From assembly GCA_940671915.1 (NCBI GenBank), contig CALNVZ010000174.1, positions 79,061,124-79,125,123 of the forward strand: DNA of 64,000 nucleotides, given 5' to 3'. Both the position numbers and the translations under genes were made by a program. This document shows positions 1 to 12,259 of the stretch, piece by piece (position 1 is the stretch's first letter; every line of letters begins with the position of its first letter). This DNA comes from Paracentrotus lividus. Taxonomy: Eukaryota > Echinodermata > Echinoidea > Camarodonta > Echinidae. The notes below the pieces were generated by a model. That model was not told the DNA's origin, ran no database searches, and saw only the letters and a list, made by a program, of their open reading frames with translations.

Positions 1-1690
1 GATCACTTATGATATGGAGATCCTCCAATTGGCAACGCGACCATGAGTGTGATGTAATGCAGGGAGATCTTTCTCATATCTATTGCACACATTTTACTAA
101 AATCCTCTCTATTCTCAATTCTAAAGGTAGAACATAGATTTTTTTTTTATGGATGACATGTAAATATATGAAACACATAATAAATCATGCACTAAAAATC
201 TATTCTCCCATTAGAATGAAAATAAATAGACATTTTGAATAGTTTTTGTGCACACCATATGGGGAGTCCTCCCTGTATGACATCTCAAATGGTGACCGAG
301 ATTTCCTATGTCATCAGAGATCACAACATTCAAATACTCCTTACTTTATTATCATTATCCGATTTTTACCAAATCTTCATTGATGTGCTTATTTGATTTT
401 TCTGCATTCACAGTAAATCAACTATCTATAAAGGGTCAATTCTCCTTTAAAGCATCACCAATTATAAGATTTGGCCTGAGGTGCAGATGTGAGAACAGTA
501 AATATGTGTCTGAAATATCATTTCAGACAGCATTTTATTGGGTAAACCAAATGAAAATGTAACATTGTGTTCGTTCATATTAAGCTTTGTTCAACCACGG
601 GCATATTAGAATAGATCGGGCATGGAGAGGGCTTTTGATCTATGGGATGGTCGTCAACGTTCCGGTTTTTTTTATCCTCTGGGATAAATGTTACTAATGA
701 TGACTTTACAGCTTGTCCTTTTGGGTCACATGGGACCTGTTTTATCCTGCTTCCTGGACCTTTAAATTTGTATTGGTTAAGAAACGTTATTATATTGCGT
801 TTCAACAACTTTTTAAACGATCATTGTTAAATATCTTGTTTGGGATCAACGCCATACACAAAATGCAAATTAATGTGATTGACATGTGGAAGCAGATATC
901 ATAGAAATAACCACATCTTCATTATCATTAACAAATCATATTAGATATGGAAATTCTACGCCGAATCATATTCAACAACTCTGTCATGTGTAAAAATACA
1001 ATTACATTTAATGTAGACATTTTGCAATGATAATTAAGTTTGGAATCAAATTAAACACACTCTGCATATATTGTTGTGATATATATAACTAAGGCCTTTC
1101 TTCTCGTGTAGTAACGAGGGAAAAGCCGCAAACGAACAAAACAGAGAGACACAATTATAAGAAATGTATTCCCGAATGAAAACTGACATTTACGATTTGC
1201 AGTAAATACAGTTGTATCCCGTACTCGGAAATCTAGCGTTGAGAAAAACGTAGGGAATATGATAATCCGACATGTTTGATAGAAGAAGAAATATCAGCGA
1301 GCAACAAATCAAATTATTGGTAATGCAAAGAGACAAGTGAAGAAAAGAAATGGATTTGTGAATTTACGTGAATGGAATATAAGAATTTTTAAAACAAAAA
1401 ACAGCATCTGAATAAGTCGTGATGGAAGTGAGAGGAAAAGTGAATATGCAATAGCTATGCTTGCATAATTCTTCCTTCTCTGATTTCCCGCTGAAATCGT
1501 TATGTGTATTTATGACCTCCACAGCTTATAAAATAGTATACAACTCAGAGAGCTAATGAATAAAATAAGAAAAATAATCCAAAGTCAAAAGAACAACAAC
1601 ATTAACAAGAATATATGTCATGATTAACATTAACATTATCATTAACATTATTATCTGAGTTGAGAATGAGAGGATTATCCTCTCTCCTCC
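1..1690. other. gene-free AT-rich DNA
   Basis: I see no coding region, RNA gene or recognisable repeat here. The short open frames on both strands lack conserved-looking protein sequence and splice context. Confidence 0.5.
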
Positions 1691-1699
1691 CCCTCCTCT

Positions 1700-1700
1700 T

Positions 1701-1774
<74 letters not shown>

Positions 1775-1800
1775 GTCTGTCTGTCTATCTGTCTGTCCAT
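1700..1800. repeat. (CT)n then (TGTC)n microsatellite
   Basis: An almost pure CT dinucleotide run of about 70 bases passes into a short TGTC/TATC tetranucleotide run. The open frames across it, Ser-Leu on one strand and Arg-Glu on the other, follow from the repeat and are not genes. Confidence 0.95.
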
Positions 1801-3230
1801 CTTTCACATTCCTTATGTGTACGAGAAATCAATGATTTCCAAAAAGAAAAAAAATACATAAATTAAATAACACATAATGGTACGACAAACATTAACATTG
1901 ACATCATTCTCTCAATTACCACCTCAATCTTTCTCTCTTTTTTTGTTCTATCTCTATCTTTCTTGTTCTCTGTATCTCGATGTCTTTCTCACTCTGTCAC
2001 CTATGCATGCTCATAATGCATTAACCAAAAAACTATACACTTAACTTTTATACTTGACATGCTTGATGTGTGTTGAAAGTAAAGAATGTCATTTCAAACT
2101 TACCCGAGGATATATTCCAAAACAAAATGAGGAAAAAGAACAATATTATGTTTTGCGTCCATCTACTGCCATTAGTGTAGAAACGATATATCCAGTATAA
2201 GAATACAAGTAACAAAACCAAGGAATAACTTCAGGCCTGTAAAAAGAAACCGAGGTCCGTCCTATGCAACCTGAGGTATCTTACTGGGATATTAATAACC
2301 AGAGCCCTAACGCGAACTCAACTAAGAAAAAAATCGAGATCGAAGTACTCATTTTATTAAAGAAAAATACCGTATTATGATTTTGGCGGGCTCGAGAAGC
2401 GCGCGAAAATGAAGGCATAGAATAGGAGGGACTGGAAGCGATACCAGGCGCCTGGGCGTCTGTCGCGTGTATGTGAGGAGCGATTCGCTGCGGTGTATTG
2501 CAAGTGGAGAGCATGTGGAAAGGTACGACGAATGGGGTAGTAGCAGCGGATTTGTCACTGCGGCGTCACCTTGGGCTTTGTGTATGTAGAATGTCTATGT
2601 CATGTCTTGAAGACATGTCTGAAAGGGAAAAGTAATTAAGAGAGGGGGAGGGAACGATTTATAATAGATGGACACAGTGAGAAATTGAAGTGGATTTATT
2701 ACAAATTGAATTATACTGCAAATAAGTAGAAAGAAGATTCAACACTTTCATTTCCACATTCCACCCGAAATTGAACAAACAATGATTGGCTGAAGGGAGG
2801 AATATGTAGAAAAAGGGTTTACATTCTTTCCATTCATGATTATATTTCTCATTTTTTAATAATTCTTTAGATTTTCCCCTACAAAAGGAACAAAAATTCA
2901 ATTACCTACAATCATGTGTTTTCATTTATTTTGGGTGCACTTTTTAATCGCTGTGTCAATAAGTTTTTGTGTACTTTTTCCAAGGACAACTACGTTTTAC
3001 ACAAAACTTGTTAAATTGTGGGGGAAAACGGCTTACACTGACTTTGTATAACGTTCCATGCGAAATAACATCTCTCATCGCCTTGTAATATATGCTTACC
3101 ATGTTGTCAGATTATTCGTGACAAACAATTTGGGCACCATCTCTTCTCCTTTGGATGGTCACAATGACCATAGATGGTCTTAAAGATTAAAGTAACAGCC
3201 TTCATTCTACTCTATTTTCTGGGTATGGAG
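1801..3230. other. gene-free DNA with a small GC-richer island
   Basis: No supported gene. Bases 2380-2570 are clearly richer in G+C and CpG (for example GCGCGCG and GGCGCCTGGGCG) than the surrounding AT-rich DNA. I see no convincing exon with splice sites there. It could be an old repeat or part of an untranslated or promoter region. Confidence 0.4.
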
Positions 3231-3231
3231 G

Positions 3232-3440
3232 GATAATAATAATAATAATAATGATAACAGTAATAACAATAATAATAATAGATTCTTATATAGCGCCTAA
3301 TATGAAACAATTTCATATCTAAGCGCTAAACGATTAGTTTCTAGTTATATTAATCAATTGACTGTCATAGAGCAGTGATCGAACACATGACCTTCACATG
3401 GCCAGCCATCTTCTTGAACCATCCGACCAGGAGACCTCAA
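3232..3440 (-). mobile_element. tRNA-derived SINE, minus strand
   Basis: Read on the minus strand, the copy starts near 3437 with a tRNA-like head. The head has a box A-like stretch (TGGTCGGATGG) and a box B-like stretch (GTTCGATCAC), the internal RNA polymerase III promoter of tRNA-derived SINEs. A body follows with a small stem, AGCGCT near 3325 pairing with AGGCGCT near 3296. The copy ends in GCGCTATATAAG and a TTA-rich tail (3232-3282). The TATATAAG plus (TTA)n ending is typical of SINEs in marine invertebrates. Box B differs from consensus at its last position, so the copy is probably inactive. No target duplication was identified with certainty. Confidence 0.65.
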
Positions 3441-3659
3441 CTAGACACAAGAAATCTCCTCCATATAACTCACCTCTCTATCATTGTAAATGGTATTAGA
3501 CGGACAATGTTGTTTATGATGTAGCGTAAGATGGCAGTATTTCAGCTCAGAAGAATGAACGATGTTCTATTACCAATGAGTACATACACTCAAACATTTG
3601 GAATTTCATCTGTTCAAAGATCACATAGATTGGCAATTGAATAAACTTTTCCATGTAAA

Positions 3660-5060
3660 TGTAAATATAATGAATATCAAATAATTCATTAGGAATTAAA
3701 AAGTAACTAGGATTTGCTGTCTACGTGAGATGTTGAAGAAGAGTATGGTTTAACTGTTTTATTACGAATATCAATTTATTCCATAGGAATTATAAAGCAT
3801 GTAGGATTTGCTATCTAAGTGAGATAGTGAAGAAGAGTATATATATTTTTATTATGAATATTAATCTATGCAATAGGAATTATAAAGTATATAGGATTTA
3901 CTATCTACGTGAGATAGTGAAGAAGAGTATATATATTTTTAAATTATGAATATTAATTCATTCTATAGGAATTATAAAGTATGTAGGATTTGCTATCTAC
4001 GTGAGATAGTGAAGAAGAGTATAGTTTATTTTTTTATTATGAATATTAATTTATTCAATAGGAATTATAAAGTAACTAGGATTTGCTATCTACGTGAGAT
4101 ATTGAAGAAGAGTATAATTTATTTTCTTTATTATGAATATTAATTTATTCAATAGGAATTCCAAAGTAAGTAGGATTTGCTATCTACGTGAGATAGTGAA
4201 GAAGAGTATAGTTTATTTTTTTATTATGAATATTAATTTATTCAATAGGAATTATAAAGTAAGTATGATTTGCTATCTACGTGAAATAGTGAAGAAGATT
4301 ATAGTTTATTTGTTTTTATTATTTTTATTATTACTATCCACGTGAGATATTGATGAAGTATAGAATTTAACTTCCAAGTGTGACTATTCATTTATCAATT
4401 ATTAGGAATTAGCAAGTAAATATGATATGCTATCTACATGAGATATTGAAGAAGTGTATATATAATTTAATTTTAAATGTGAATGTTGACTTATTTACTC
4501 GGATATTGCTTGGAACTAGGATTTCCTATCTACGTGAAGAAGTGTATACTTTTACTATCAAGTGTGAATGTTCATTTATTCATAAGAGATTATCTGGAAA
4601 ATAAGATATTCTATTTACGTGAGATATGGAAGTAATGTAAAATTTAATTTTCAAGCGTAAATTTTTATTTTCATACCAGGAATTAGCTAACAAGGATTTG
4701 CTATACATGTATACGTGAGATGTGGTAAAAATGTAGAATTAAATTTTCAAGTGAGAAAATTTATCAATTCATGGTGAATTAGCTAGTAACTAGATTTATT
4801 ATATACATGAGGTATGGAAGAAGTGTAGAATTTAATTTTCAAGTATGAATGTTTAACTAATCCTAAGGAATAAGCTAATACGTAGGATTTGCTATCTACA
4901 TTCAATATGGAAGAAGTGTAAAAGTCCATTTCACTTTACAGTTTGAGTGTCTACCAGGAATTACGTATATGAAAATTTTAACATTCATGTATTCATCAGG
5001 AATTAGTTAGTATCTATTATGCGCCATCTACGTGTGATACGTAAGAAGTATATAGTTTGT
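3660..5060 (+). repeat. tandem satellite, unit about 93 bp
   Basis: About fourteen head-to-tail copies share a core: AGGAATTATAAAGTA, then AGGATTTGCTATCTACGTGA, then GATAGTGAAGAAGAGTAT and a T-rich stretch ending in ATGAATATTAATTTATTC. Copies at 3780-4330 are the most alike. Copies from 4400 onward are progressively diverged and irregular in length, and faint copies (TATGCTATNTACGT) continue to about 5460. The period is 93-94 bases, so the same peptide (MNINLFNRNYKV...) repeats in one frame over several copies. This is most simply a by-product of a period divisible by three. Confidence 0.9.
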
Positions 5061-5727
5061 ATGAATATTGTGTTAAAAATGAGCCGATAAATTCAGATTT
5101 AAAGTGTGAATGAGCTCGGGAACGAGTTGTAGAGTATTTAACTTTCATATGTGAACTGCTCTTTTTGCCACGAATATGCTATCTACGTTAGATTTGAAAC
5201 TAGTCTATACAAAAAGTAATGAAACCTGATTGTTTTGTGTGACATCGTCTAGCTGAGATTTAAAGTAGTATAGACACTTACTTTGTAGGTGCTTGACTTT
5301 CTTCAAGGTAGCTATTTGTAAGGTTTTGTATCTGTGCTATCATATTGACCAGGATATGCTATGTACATGTATATTCACTCGAAAATAGGGAAAAGTAATA
5401 ATTTGTTAATGTGTCAGTATTTTACCCATGATAAGATATGTATTTGAGATATGAAACTAGTTATAATGATAATCGAAGCAGGGGCGGTAAAGTTTTCAAA
5501 ATGGGGGAGGCGGATTGAAGCCCCCACACCACACCCCTACTTTTTTGTCCCTGAAAAAGACAAGACATAGAAACTTCATATAGGACGGAGACTAAGAATG
5601 TTATGTTTATCATTATATGACATAAATTCTGTTTAATAAATTAAGGAACAACATTTCTAAACGTCATTTTAACTCATCATGAGAGATAAAAACCTCCCAA
5701 TGTTTCTTTTACTGTTATCCCAGCCCT

Positions 5728-5729
<2 letters not shown>
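5061..5729. other. decayed satellite tail and repeat debris
   Basis: Up to about 5460 this is the worn edge of the 93-bp satellite. Bases 5478-5560 (CAGGGGCGG... GAAGCCCCCACACC) look like an old DNA-transposon end, but no partner end was found. The rest is unremarkable. Confidence 0.4.

Positions 5730-5764
<35 letters not shown>
5730..5764. repeat. poly-T run, 35 bases
   Basis: An uninterrupted run of T. It could be the poly-A tail of a retroposed copy on the minus strand, but no recognisable body adjoins it. Confidence 0.9.
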
Positions 5765-5767
<3 letters not shown>

Positions 5768-6851
5768 CATCGGAGCAATCTTATACTCAAGTCATTCCAC
5801 TAACCCGTTTTGCATAATAGCGCACTATAAGGCGATGTATAAAAATAAATAATACACGCCCGATGGTAAACCGAGACATAAAAATCGAATGCGCCCTCTT
5901 CATTGCAAACGCACTTGATTGTGGTTAAAGACACGTTTTGAATAATTCCAAGGGACTAATTAGCTAGATACGACCCCGGTATTCCTTCTGAGAAAACAAG
6001 CTAGTTCATTTCAATTCGGGTGAATAAAAATGATGATGTTAAGTGCATGTGATTATTTTGTGCATTGGGTGTTTGAGTTCTGCACTGATTGAGAAGAGAA
6101 CACTCATCAAAAAGCGTAACATCTCTTTTCGTATTATTACCTTCACCTCTTTAAAAACATTTTTTCCCCTGTGATCCTCGTTTTTCTTGACGATTTTATT
6201 TGGTCAGGATTATTCCTTAAATCGTGCAATAGAGTATTGCAAAACATTTGACTATAAATCTGCAAAACAAACCATTAGACCATTTTCAACCTTTACATTC
6301 ATGTTGGGGAGTATAAATAAATACAGATATATTCCTTTAATATTTTCATGTGATTGACTTCAAAATCAATTTGAGAAGCCATCAGTTCTTGTCGAGTTTT
6401 GACAAGTTTGACGAGAATTGTTTGATAATGGTTTCTTGATGTTGATACGGTTATTGGTGGGTTTAAATATTCATGACTCCAATTCAATTTCGTTATTACA
6501 ACCACGATGACCTTGTGAAAGTAATACTACACCGTGTACACGGTTATTATTATTATTATTATCATCATCAACACTGTTTGCGATGTTATTTCAATTGCCG
6601 TTTGACGTTCATTTCCCTTGCTTTTATAGCATATCCGTATATAGGAGCTATGCATAGCCTGGTACGAGGACAAGCTCAAATGAGAAGCGTGAAAGATCGC
6701 TACAATTCAAGTGGCGTGTTTTTCTTATAGCCCACCGACATCCTGTTATGATATGAGCTATCCTCAGGGGATTCGACGTGTAAGAACAGAGGAGGAGGTA
6801 AAATGCTTTCAAGATCATATCCCCACGATAATACCACATCTCTTATTCCGT

Positions 6852-6857
<6 letters not shown>
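5765..6857. other. gene-free DNA
   Basis: Only a short (TTA)n(TCA)n run at about 6545-6572 stands out. No open frame here has support beyond length. Confidence 0.45.

Positions 6858-6907
<50 letters not shown>
6858..6907. repeat. (TC)n microsatellite
   Basis: A nearly pure TC dinucleotide run of about 50 bases. Confidence 0.95.
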
Positions 6908-6911
<4 letters not shown>

Positions 6912-7030
6912 CTGTTTCTTTTCCCGTCTAAGTCACACTTTTGTTTACCCCTATTATTTTTACAGTACATTCCCTCTATTTCTCTACCGTTTTACCCTCT
7001 ATAGACCTTCTTCCTGTCACTCCCCAATTC

Positions 7031-7182
7031 TAGGAGAGGGAGAGAGAGGGAGAGAAAAGGAGGAGAGGAACAGACAGAAAGAGAGAGAGAGAGAGGGAGA
7101 GAGTATGAGATAGAAAGAAAGAGAGAAAGAAAGAGACAGAGAGAGAGAGAGAGAGAGAGAGGGGAGATGAGAGAGAGAGGGT
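7031..7182. repeat. purine-rich (GA)n tract
   Basis: Imperfect GA/GGA repeats cover about 150 bases, all purine on the + strand apart from a few bases. Its complement gives low-complexity Ser-Leu frames that are not genes. It lies 125 bases from the opposite-strand (TC)n run, so the two could pair as a large imperfect inverted repeat. Confidence 0.9.
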
Positions 7183-7268
7183 GCGTTGTGGGAGACACAT
7201 TTTTGGAAGTAAAGAAAAAGTATGACAATAAACATTACGGCTATTTATGATTATCCCCGTTTCTAAGC

Positions 7269-7295
<27 letters not shown>
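7269..7295. repeat. poly-A run, 27 bases
   Basis: A homopolymer run with no recognisable retroposon body directly before it. Confidence 0.9.
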
Positions 7296-7299
<4 letters not shown>

Positions 7300-7904
7300 T
7301 CCTCAATGTCTCTCAGTTAAAATTCTTCAAGTCGAAATTCGATAAATACATATAATATCTGTTTAGAAATTTCTACTTGAATTATGAGCATGAGATTAGT
7401 ATAAGTATATTAAGAGTAAACTGCTGATGTAGTTATGGCCTCATCATAATTAAAGCTTGTCGAATATATTATATGGAATATATTTTACCCATCAGTCATG
7501 AAAAAGGGACATAAAAACAGGATACCCCAAGCGGAGCATATAACAATCCAAACGCTTACCCATCAGTGAACTATTCAACTTTGTCATTTGTCAAAGAATT
7601 ATCATACATGATATGAAAGGTGATCCTTCAAAAATGGTGGGAGATTATCGGTAAAACAAAATCCAAACTGGTCTGGCTCTTATTTACCATATCAACCTGA
7701 ACGAGTATTATTTTTGGAAACTGAGAAAACAACCCGAAAGTGATTGTACGAATACAAATCCATTGTATTCAATTTCGATTGATTTAAGTTTACGACATTT
7801 CATGGTATTGGAAATTGAATAGATTATTTTTATGTGACGGAACAGAAAATTGCGGAGATCGACATTCAATCTCTCAAAGGTATATCCGTAATGTGAAAGT
7901 CTCT
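7300..7904. other. gene-free DNA
   Basis: Nothing recognised. Confidence 0.45.
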
Positions 7905-8070
7905 TGGGCTGTGTTTCACCAAGTCGTTCATAAGTTACGAAGGACTTTACGAAAGACTGGTGATTAGTTCTGAATGATTAAGCATGGTAATTAATATAGC
8001 ACCCAGGAACACATTCCAATCGTTCGTAAATCCATTCGTAACTTTACGAACGACTTTGTGAAACACCCCC
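7905..8070. mobile_element. palindromic MITE (TGTTTCACNAAGTCGTTCGTAA ends)
   Basis: The left arm GTGTTTCACCAAGTCGTTCA is answered at 8035-8067 by its near-complement ending CTTTGTGAAACACC. The pairing continues inward through TTACGAA words to a centre near 7985-8000 (GGTAATTAATATAG). Almost the whole 165 bases forms one imperfect hairpin, the usual form of a short non-autonomous DNA transposon. A target duplication was not resolved. Confidence 0.75.
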
Positions 8071-9359
8071 TGCAAAGATTTACAAACTTATGTGGGTGTG
8101 TTTTGCTTACTTGATTTAAAATATATTGTATTTACCAGTGTACTCTTCTCCACTGGGTAATAACGGGCTGTAATTATGTAGATTCGCTCTTTATTCATTG
8201 TAACTTGGGAGGGAGAGGGACTTGCAGAAAAATTGTTTAAAACCCCACAATATTTGATATATTCTCTCAACTATAATCCATATTTCCGATTGAATATAGT
8301 TTTGTCCTGATATAACTCTCTAAAATATACTTTTATGCCCTTAAATTACTTAGAAAAAATATCTGTTTTTGTATAACGTCACAATATTTTGCTTCTGTTA
8401 TTGAGTTGTTACTTAGGAAAACAATGTCGATGTTTATAAAGGTGATAGAAAATACAAAATAAGGAAGTTAATTATTACCTTACAATACCATTATCATATA
8501 GAATGCAATGTTTTATTACTTAAGGTTTTCAATATACACATTTAGAATGTCACTTCATTTGGTGAACTTGTTTCTGTAGAGTCTACATGAAATACATACA
8601 TCATGAGTAGAAAGTGAGAATGAAATTAATAATCAAATTAATTTAGCCTCACACTATTCGCATGTCACATGATATCGTGTGATATTTCTTTCATGTTTAC
8701 CGGTAAATTTCATTGAAAATGTCTTAAACAATTTCCATTATGGCGGTCAACAAAAGGTTTAACGAGGGATTCACAGAATAGTGCATTTGCCCTGATTAGT
8801 GTTCTACGTGTACCAATCATGAATTGAAAAGTTTAGATCTGCACTTTCTTATATAATCAAAATTTACTCTGAGATTGCGTCATTGTTGTTTCTTATCAAG
8901 GAGGCCATCTGCTATAATGCTGAGCGCTACATTAATCTCCAGATTCTAATTAATGATCAATAATTCTCAAAATAAACTCAGATTTCCGTCGAGGATTATC
9001 AATTACGATTGATGACATCAATAAGCATGATCAATGAAGCGAAAATGGTAGGATCTACATTGACACACTGCCAGGCACTTGGTGTAATAGAGCGATTGTG
9101 TATAGCGTTAATTATCCATGCAATCCCCAAGGAACGCCTGGCAATACGTCTAATGGATTGTGGAGAATAAACAGAAGTCGCATGGGAAGAAAATTTGTGC
9201 AATGCATGATGGGAAGATTGTATGCCGACACGGGTCTTCCTGTTTTGGAGGTTTACATATAGAATTTAATGTGTTCACGTTACAATGTCAGGCAACACTA
9301 TGCAATCAGAACATGAATGTATTATTATTTAAAGGAACATAGGAGGGGGCTCCCACCGC
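8071..9359. other. gene-free DNA, possibly with a conserved non-coding stretch
   Basis: No gene or repeat is recognised. Bases 8930-9170 have balanced composition and contain clustered homeodomain-like words (TAATTAATGATCAAT, ATTACGATTGATGACATCAA). This is only suggestive of a regulatory element. Confidence 0.3.
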
Positions 9360-9394
9360 AAAAAAAACAAAAAAACAAAAAAACAAAAAAAAAA
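9360..9394. repeat. A-rich (A7C)n run
   Basis: Runs of A broken by single C bases about every eight positions. Confidence 0.85.
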
Positions 9395-9668
9395 CATGAT
9401 TCATGTACGCAACATTTCACCTTCAAATAGTGCAGTGTAAAAGTGGAACAAAAGAAGTAATTTATCAAATTAACTTCAAAAATCAAGAAGCAGCCTTAAG
9501 GCAACGATAAAAGTGATACCGGAATTTGAACCCAAAGCATAGGACAATGTGTTTATTTCTTGAAACATTTGTTTTCCCTAACTGTGTTATTATTAATAAA
9601 TGGTTCTAAAATATCTATTCCCTGCCAAAAGTTACTCCGAACTGAACACCTAACCCTTACCCTATTTC

Positions 9669-9686
9669 GGGGGGGGGGGGGGGGGG
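9669..9686. repeat. poly-G run, 18 bases
   Basis: Uninterrupted G. Such runs recur at 14950, 54684, 57851 and 62105. Confidence 0.9.
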
Positions 9687-9689
9687 AGG

Positions 9690-11484
9690 GGTTTGCTGGG
9701 GTAAATTTCCAGGGTAGTTTGTCCTGATAAGGTATAAATGGTATAGTCACCTGCAGAGACAAATTACAAAAGACTGAAATTGTTTTTCTTTGTAAAGGAG
9801 AAAACGCTTAATATAGTAATACGTCAATAGAAATTAAAAAAAAATAGTTGTAAGTTATTGCAAAACTCCTTCACTTTCTAACATGATCTAATCAATTCTT
9901 GAAAAACCAACGCAAAGCAACTTACACAAACATTGAATTATAATTATGGTTCATTCTCACCTCATTAATAACAGCTCCAAAGATCCAGCTTCCCCTATAT
10001 CCTCCAAACTTTATCCGGCAATGAAATCGAAGAAGGGAAAGGACGGGATTAGATAATCAAACGATCCAACATCACACCTAGGTCTTTGCCCATCACCCTC
10101 TTTAACCAAACTTTACTCTGGGCATCAGACGATAATGATAAAGTTTTTCACATGATTTTTCATGCAACCTCTTTTGGCGCGTATTCCAGGCTCACCTCAC
10201 CTGTCGTGAATGTAAATGATGCGGTACAGGTGTATAATTTTTTGAGGCCGCGAGGACGGAGAAAGGAAGCGAGGGCCTTGGACTCACGGTGGCTCTGTAT
10301 GACTCTCAAGAGATCATCGATCAAAGGAGAGAGATATAGAAAGAAAAAAGGAGAAGGAAAAGAAAAACGAAAGGAAAAGGGATTGATAAAAGGTCACTTA
10401 TTGATGGGAAGGAGAAGGAGAATGGAAAAGTAAAATAGATATGCGAAAAAAGATGTACGTACTCAATTGCAGACATCGATACAGGTAATTTGTAATGTTT
10501 ACTTTCTCAAGGAGAGACTCATACCCCATTCACAGTGGTTTTAGAGAAAGAGATGAAGACGGAAGTATATGAAATGAACTAAGAAATAAAGATCTGGGGA
10601 AAGGGAGGGAGAGAGAGGGCGAGAGAAAGAGAAAAAGAGGGGAGAGAGCGAGGGCCAGGGGGGTTGTTTATTATACAATGTGTGGTATCGATATTAAAGT
10701 AAAGTATACTAATTCCAAATTTAGAGAAATAATCAGTGGCTACATGTAAATAATGAACATGAAATACTCAAGTAAACCACACTTGAAATATTAATGCTAA
10801 ATTAAATCCATTCCGAGGCTCGCGGAAAGTAAAACAGAAGAAAAAAAAATATTAAAAATAAATTAATAATAACAAAAAGTGCTTCTATCATTTCCTCAAA
10901 AGAAAACTAAGGGACAAGCAAAATAGGACGACCCCCCCCCCTCCATCCCGCCATTTCCTTCTCCGCCCTTCCTATCATGTATCACTGGGGTTAAATTTCG
11001 GCATTTTTTCGGAAGTATGTGGGGGCAAGTGACCCACACCCCTGCCGGTCCCCGTTCAGAATTTGCTATAATGTATCTCGCCAACCCTTTATGACTAGAA
11101 CATTCTTAGTAACTGAAAGTTTTTGCTAACCTGTTCAGTCATTGATGTTGTTCTCTCTTTTAAGTTGAAAACTGGTCAGGTGTATAGACGGAGCCTCATT
11201 TATATATTCTGTCCCTGTACAGCGTTGATTAAAACATCACGAATCCTACACCTGTGTTTTTCTGTCTTTCGCTCTTTCTTTTTTCTTTAAATCGTCAGGA
11301 GACGGGTGAACGTCCGGTCCTTCAACAACTCATTTGCATCTACCTGTCGTTGAGGAGGCCTTGGGGAAATAAATTTTGGTTTCTTGTGCTTTAGTCTTTA
11401 GCTAGTTTTGCTCGAGGAGAGATTCAACGTCAGAAAATATGGTTTCGTTTATAAACAGTCTCCCCGATTACTTTCCCTCTGTGA
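9690..11484. other. gene-free DNA with purine-rich patches
   Basis: Purine-rich stretches lie at 10330-10440 and 10590-10660. An open frame of 115 codons at 10086-10433 ends in low-complexity Lys/Arg/Glu and matches no family I recognise, so it is not called a gene. Confidence 0.4.
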
Positions 11485-11772
11485 ACAGTTACTTACCATG
11501 AGAAGAGTTCGCGACTATAGTTCACGACTCCGTGTCTCTGGAGTAGCTTACATGCTGATCACAGCGAGTCGTAAGTCGCAGAGAGTTACAAGTTTCACTT
11601 GTATTCGACGTGATGTAACCAACGTATACGACGGCGACACAACGTTTCAACAACGTGACGTCTCTTCAGCAGCGGGACAATCAAACATGTTCATATTTGG
11701 ACATTTTTCCAGTCGCAAGTCGCAATTACGTCTCCGCGACGCCTAGTTAGATGACGCGACTGATCAGAATAT
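11485..11772. repeat. GACGTCTC-rich dispersed repeat, copy 1
   Basis: It shares an ordered set of words with 27001-27245: ACTTACCATGAGA, GCGACT...GACTCCG, GTGACGTCTC, CATGTTCATAT, then TTTTTCCAGTCGC / TTTTTTTCAGTAGCGA, and a final GACGCGACTG / GAGGCGACTGG. The two loci are diverged copies of one element. Both resemble the end of the 45.5-47.7 kb element, which carries arrays of GAGACGTCTCCGATAC. Confidence 0.55.
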
Positions 11773-12151
11773 CAGCATATTACCTCAGTCACATAAGCGA
11801 GACCGAATCTAAACCGATACCATACAGAAACAAACGTTGTGACTAAAGCATAAAATATTAAAGCATGATTATAGTTTATTGCAGCTCCAGTTCATAATGT
11901 GTAATTATTTCGAAATATACTTTTTGAAACTGTTGTTTATATTATTAAACTGTCAAAAAGTGACCAACAGTTCTGGAATTTTCACTAAAGTTATTTGATG
12001 CAATATAACCAACTCATAAATCAACATAATTATCAGTAGTATATCAATATGTATAAAAAAATTAATATTCGTTAAAAAAAAAAAATCGTTTTATTAACTT
12101 CTCTACAACACTTTATTTCACTTCCCTTTTTTATCTCCATCTTCGGCGCAG
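11773..12151. other. AT-rich DNA upstream of a candidate exon
   Basis: No repeat recognised. Bases 12090-12151 have the look of a 3' intron end: a TTAAC branch-point-like word at 12092-12098, a pyrimidine-rich stretch (CTTTATTTCACTTCCCTTTT) and GCGCAG. Confidence 0.4.
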
Positions 12152-12254
12152 GAAACTAAACAGGAAATAGCGCGGTCCTTGCTGGCTGGCCCGAAGGATC
12201 TTCGCACCTCGTCGGCGAAAGCAAAGGACAACTTCTTGTCAATCACGCTCATAG
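12152..12254 (+). CDS. candidate internal coding exon, unidentified
   Basis: A 103-base segment is bounded by a good acceptor (pyrimidine tract then GCAG at 12148-12151) and a donor-like ATAG|GTACAG at 12255. It is open in the frame starting at its first base and reads ETKQEIARSLLAGPKDLRTS, then about fourteen more residues ending ...FLSITLI, with one base left over. G+C is visibly higher than in the AT-rich flanks, and the codons look normal. I do not recognise the protein family. The frame stays open past the donor to a stop about 60 bases later, so a terminal exon is possible. No partner exon was found, as expected if the introns are long. It could also be an old transposon fragment. Confidence 0.4.
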
Positions 12255-12259
12255 GTACA

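Noticed and set aside
3660-5060. CRISPR-like array
   Set aside because: Whole units repeat with no distinct spacers, and the context is animal DNA. It is a satellite.
9500-9540. tRNA B-box-like GGGTTCAAATTCC on the minus strand
   Set aside because: Last consensus position fails, no A box at proper distance, no fold.
10086-10433. 115-codon plus-strand frame
   Set aside because: The end is low-complexity Lys/Arg/Glu. No recognisable family, start context or splice evidence.
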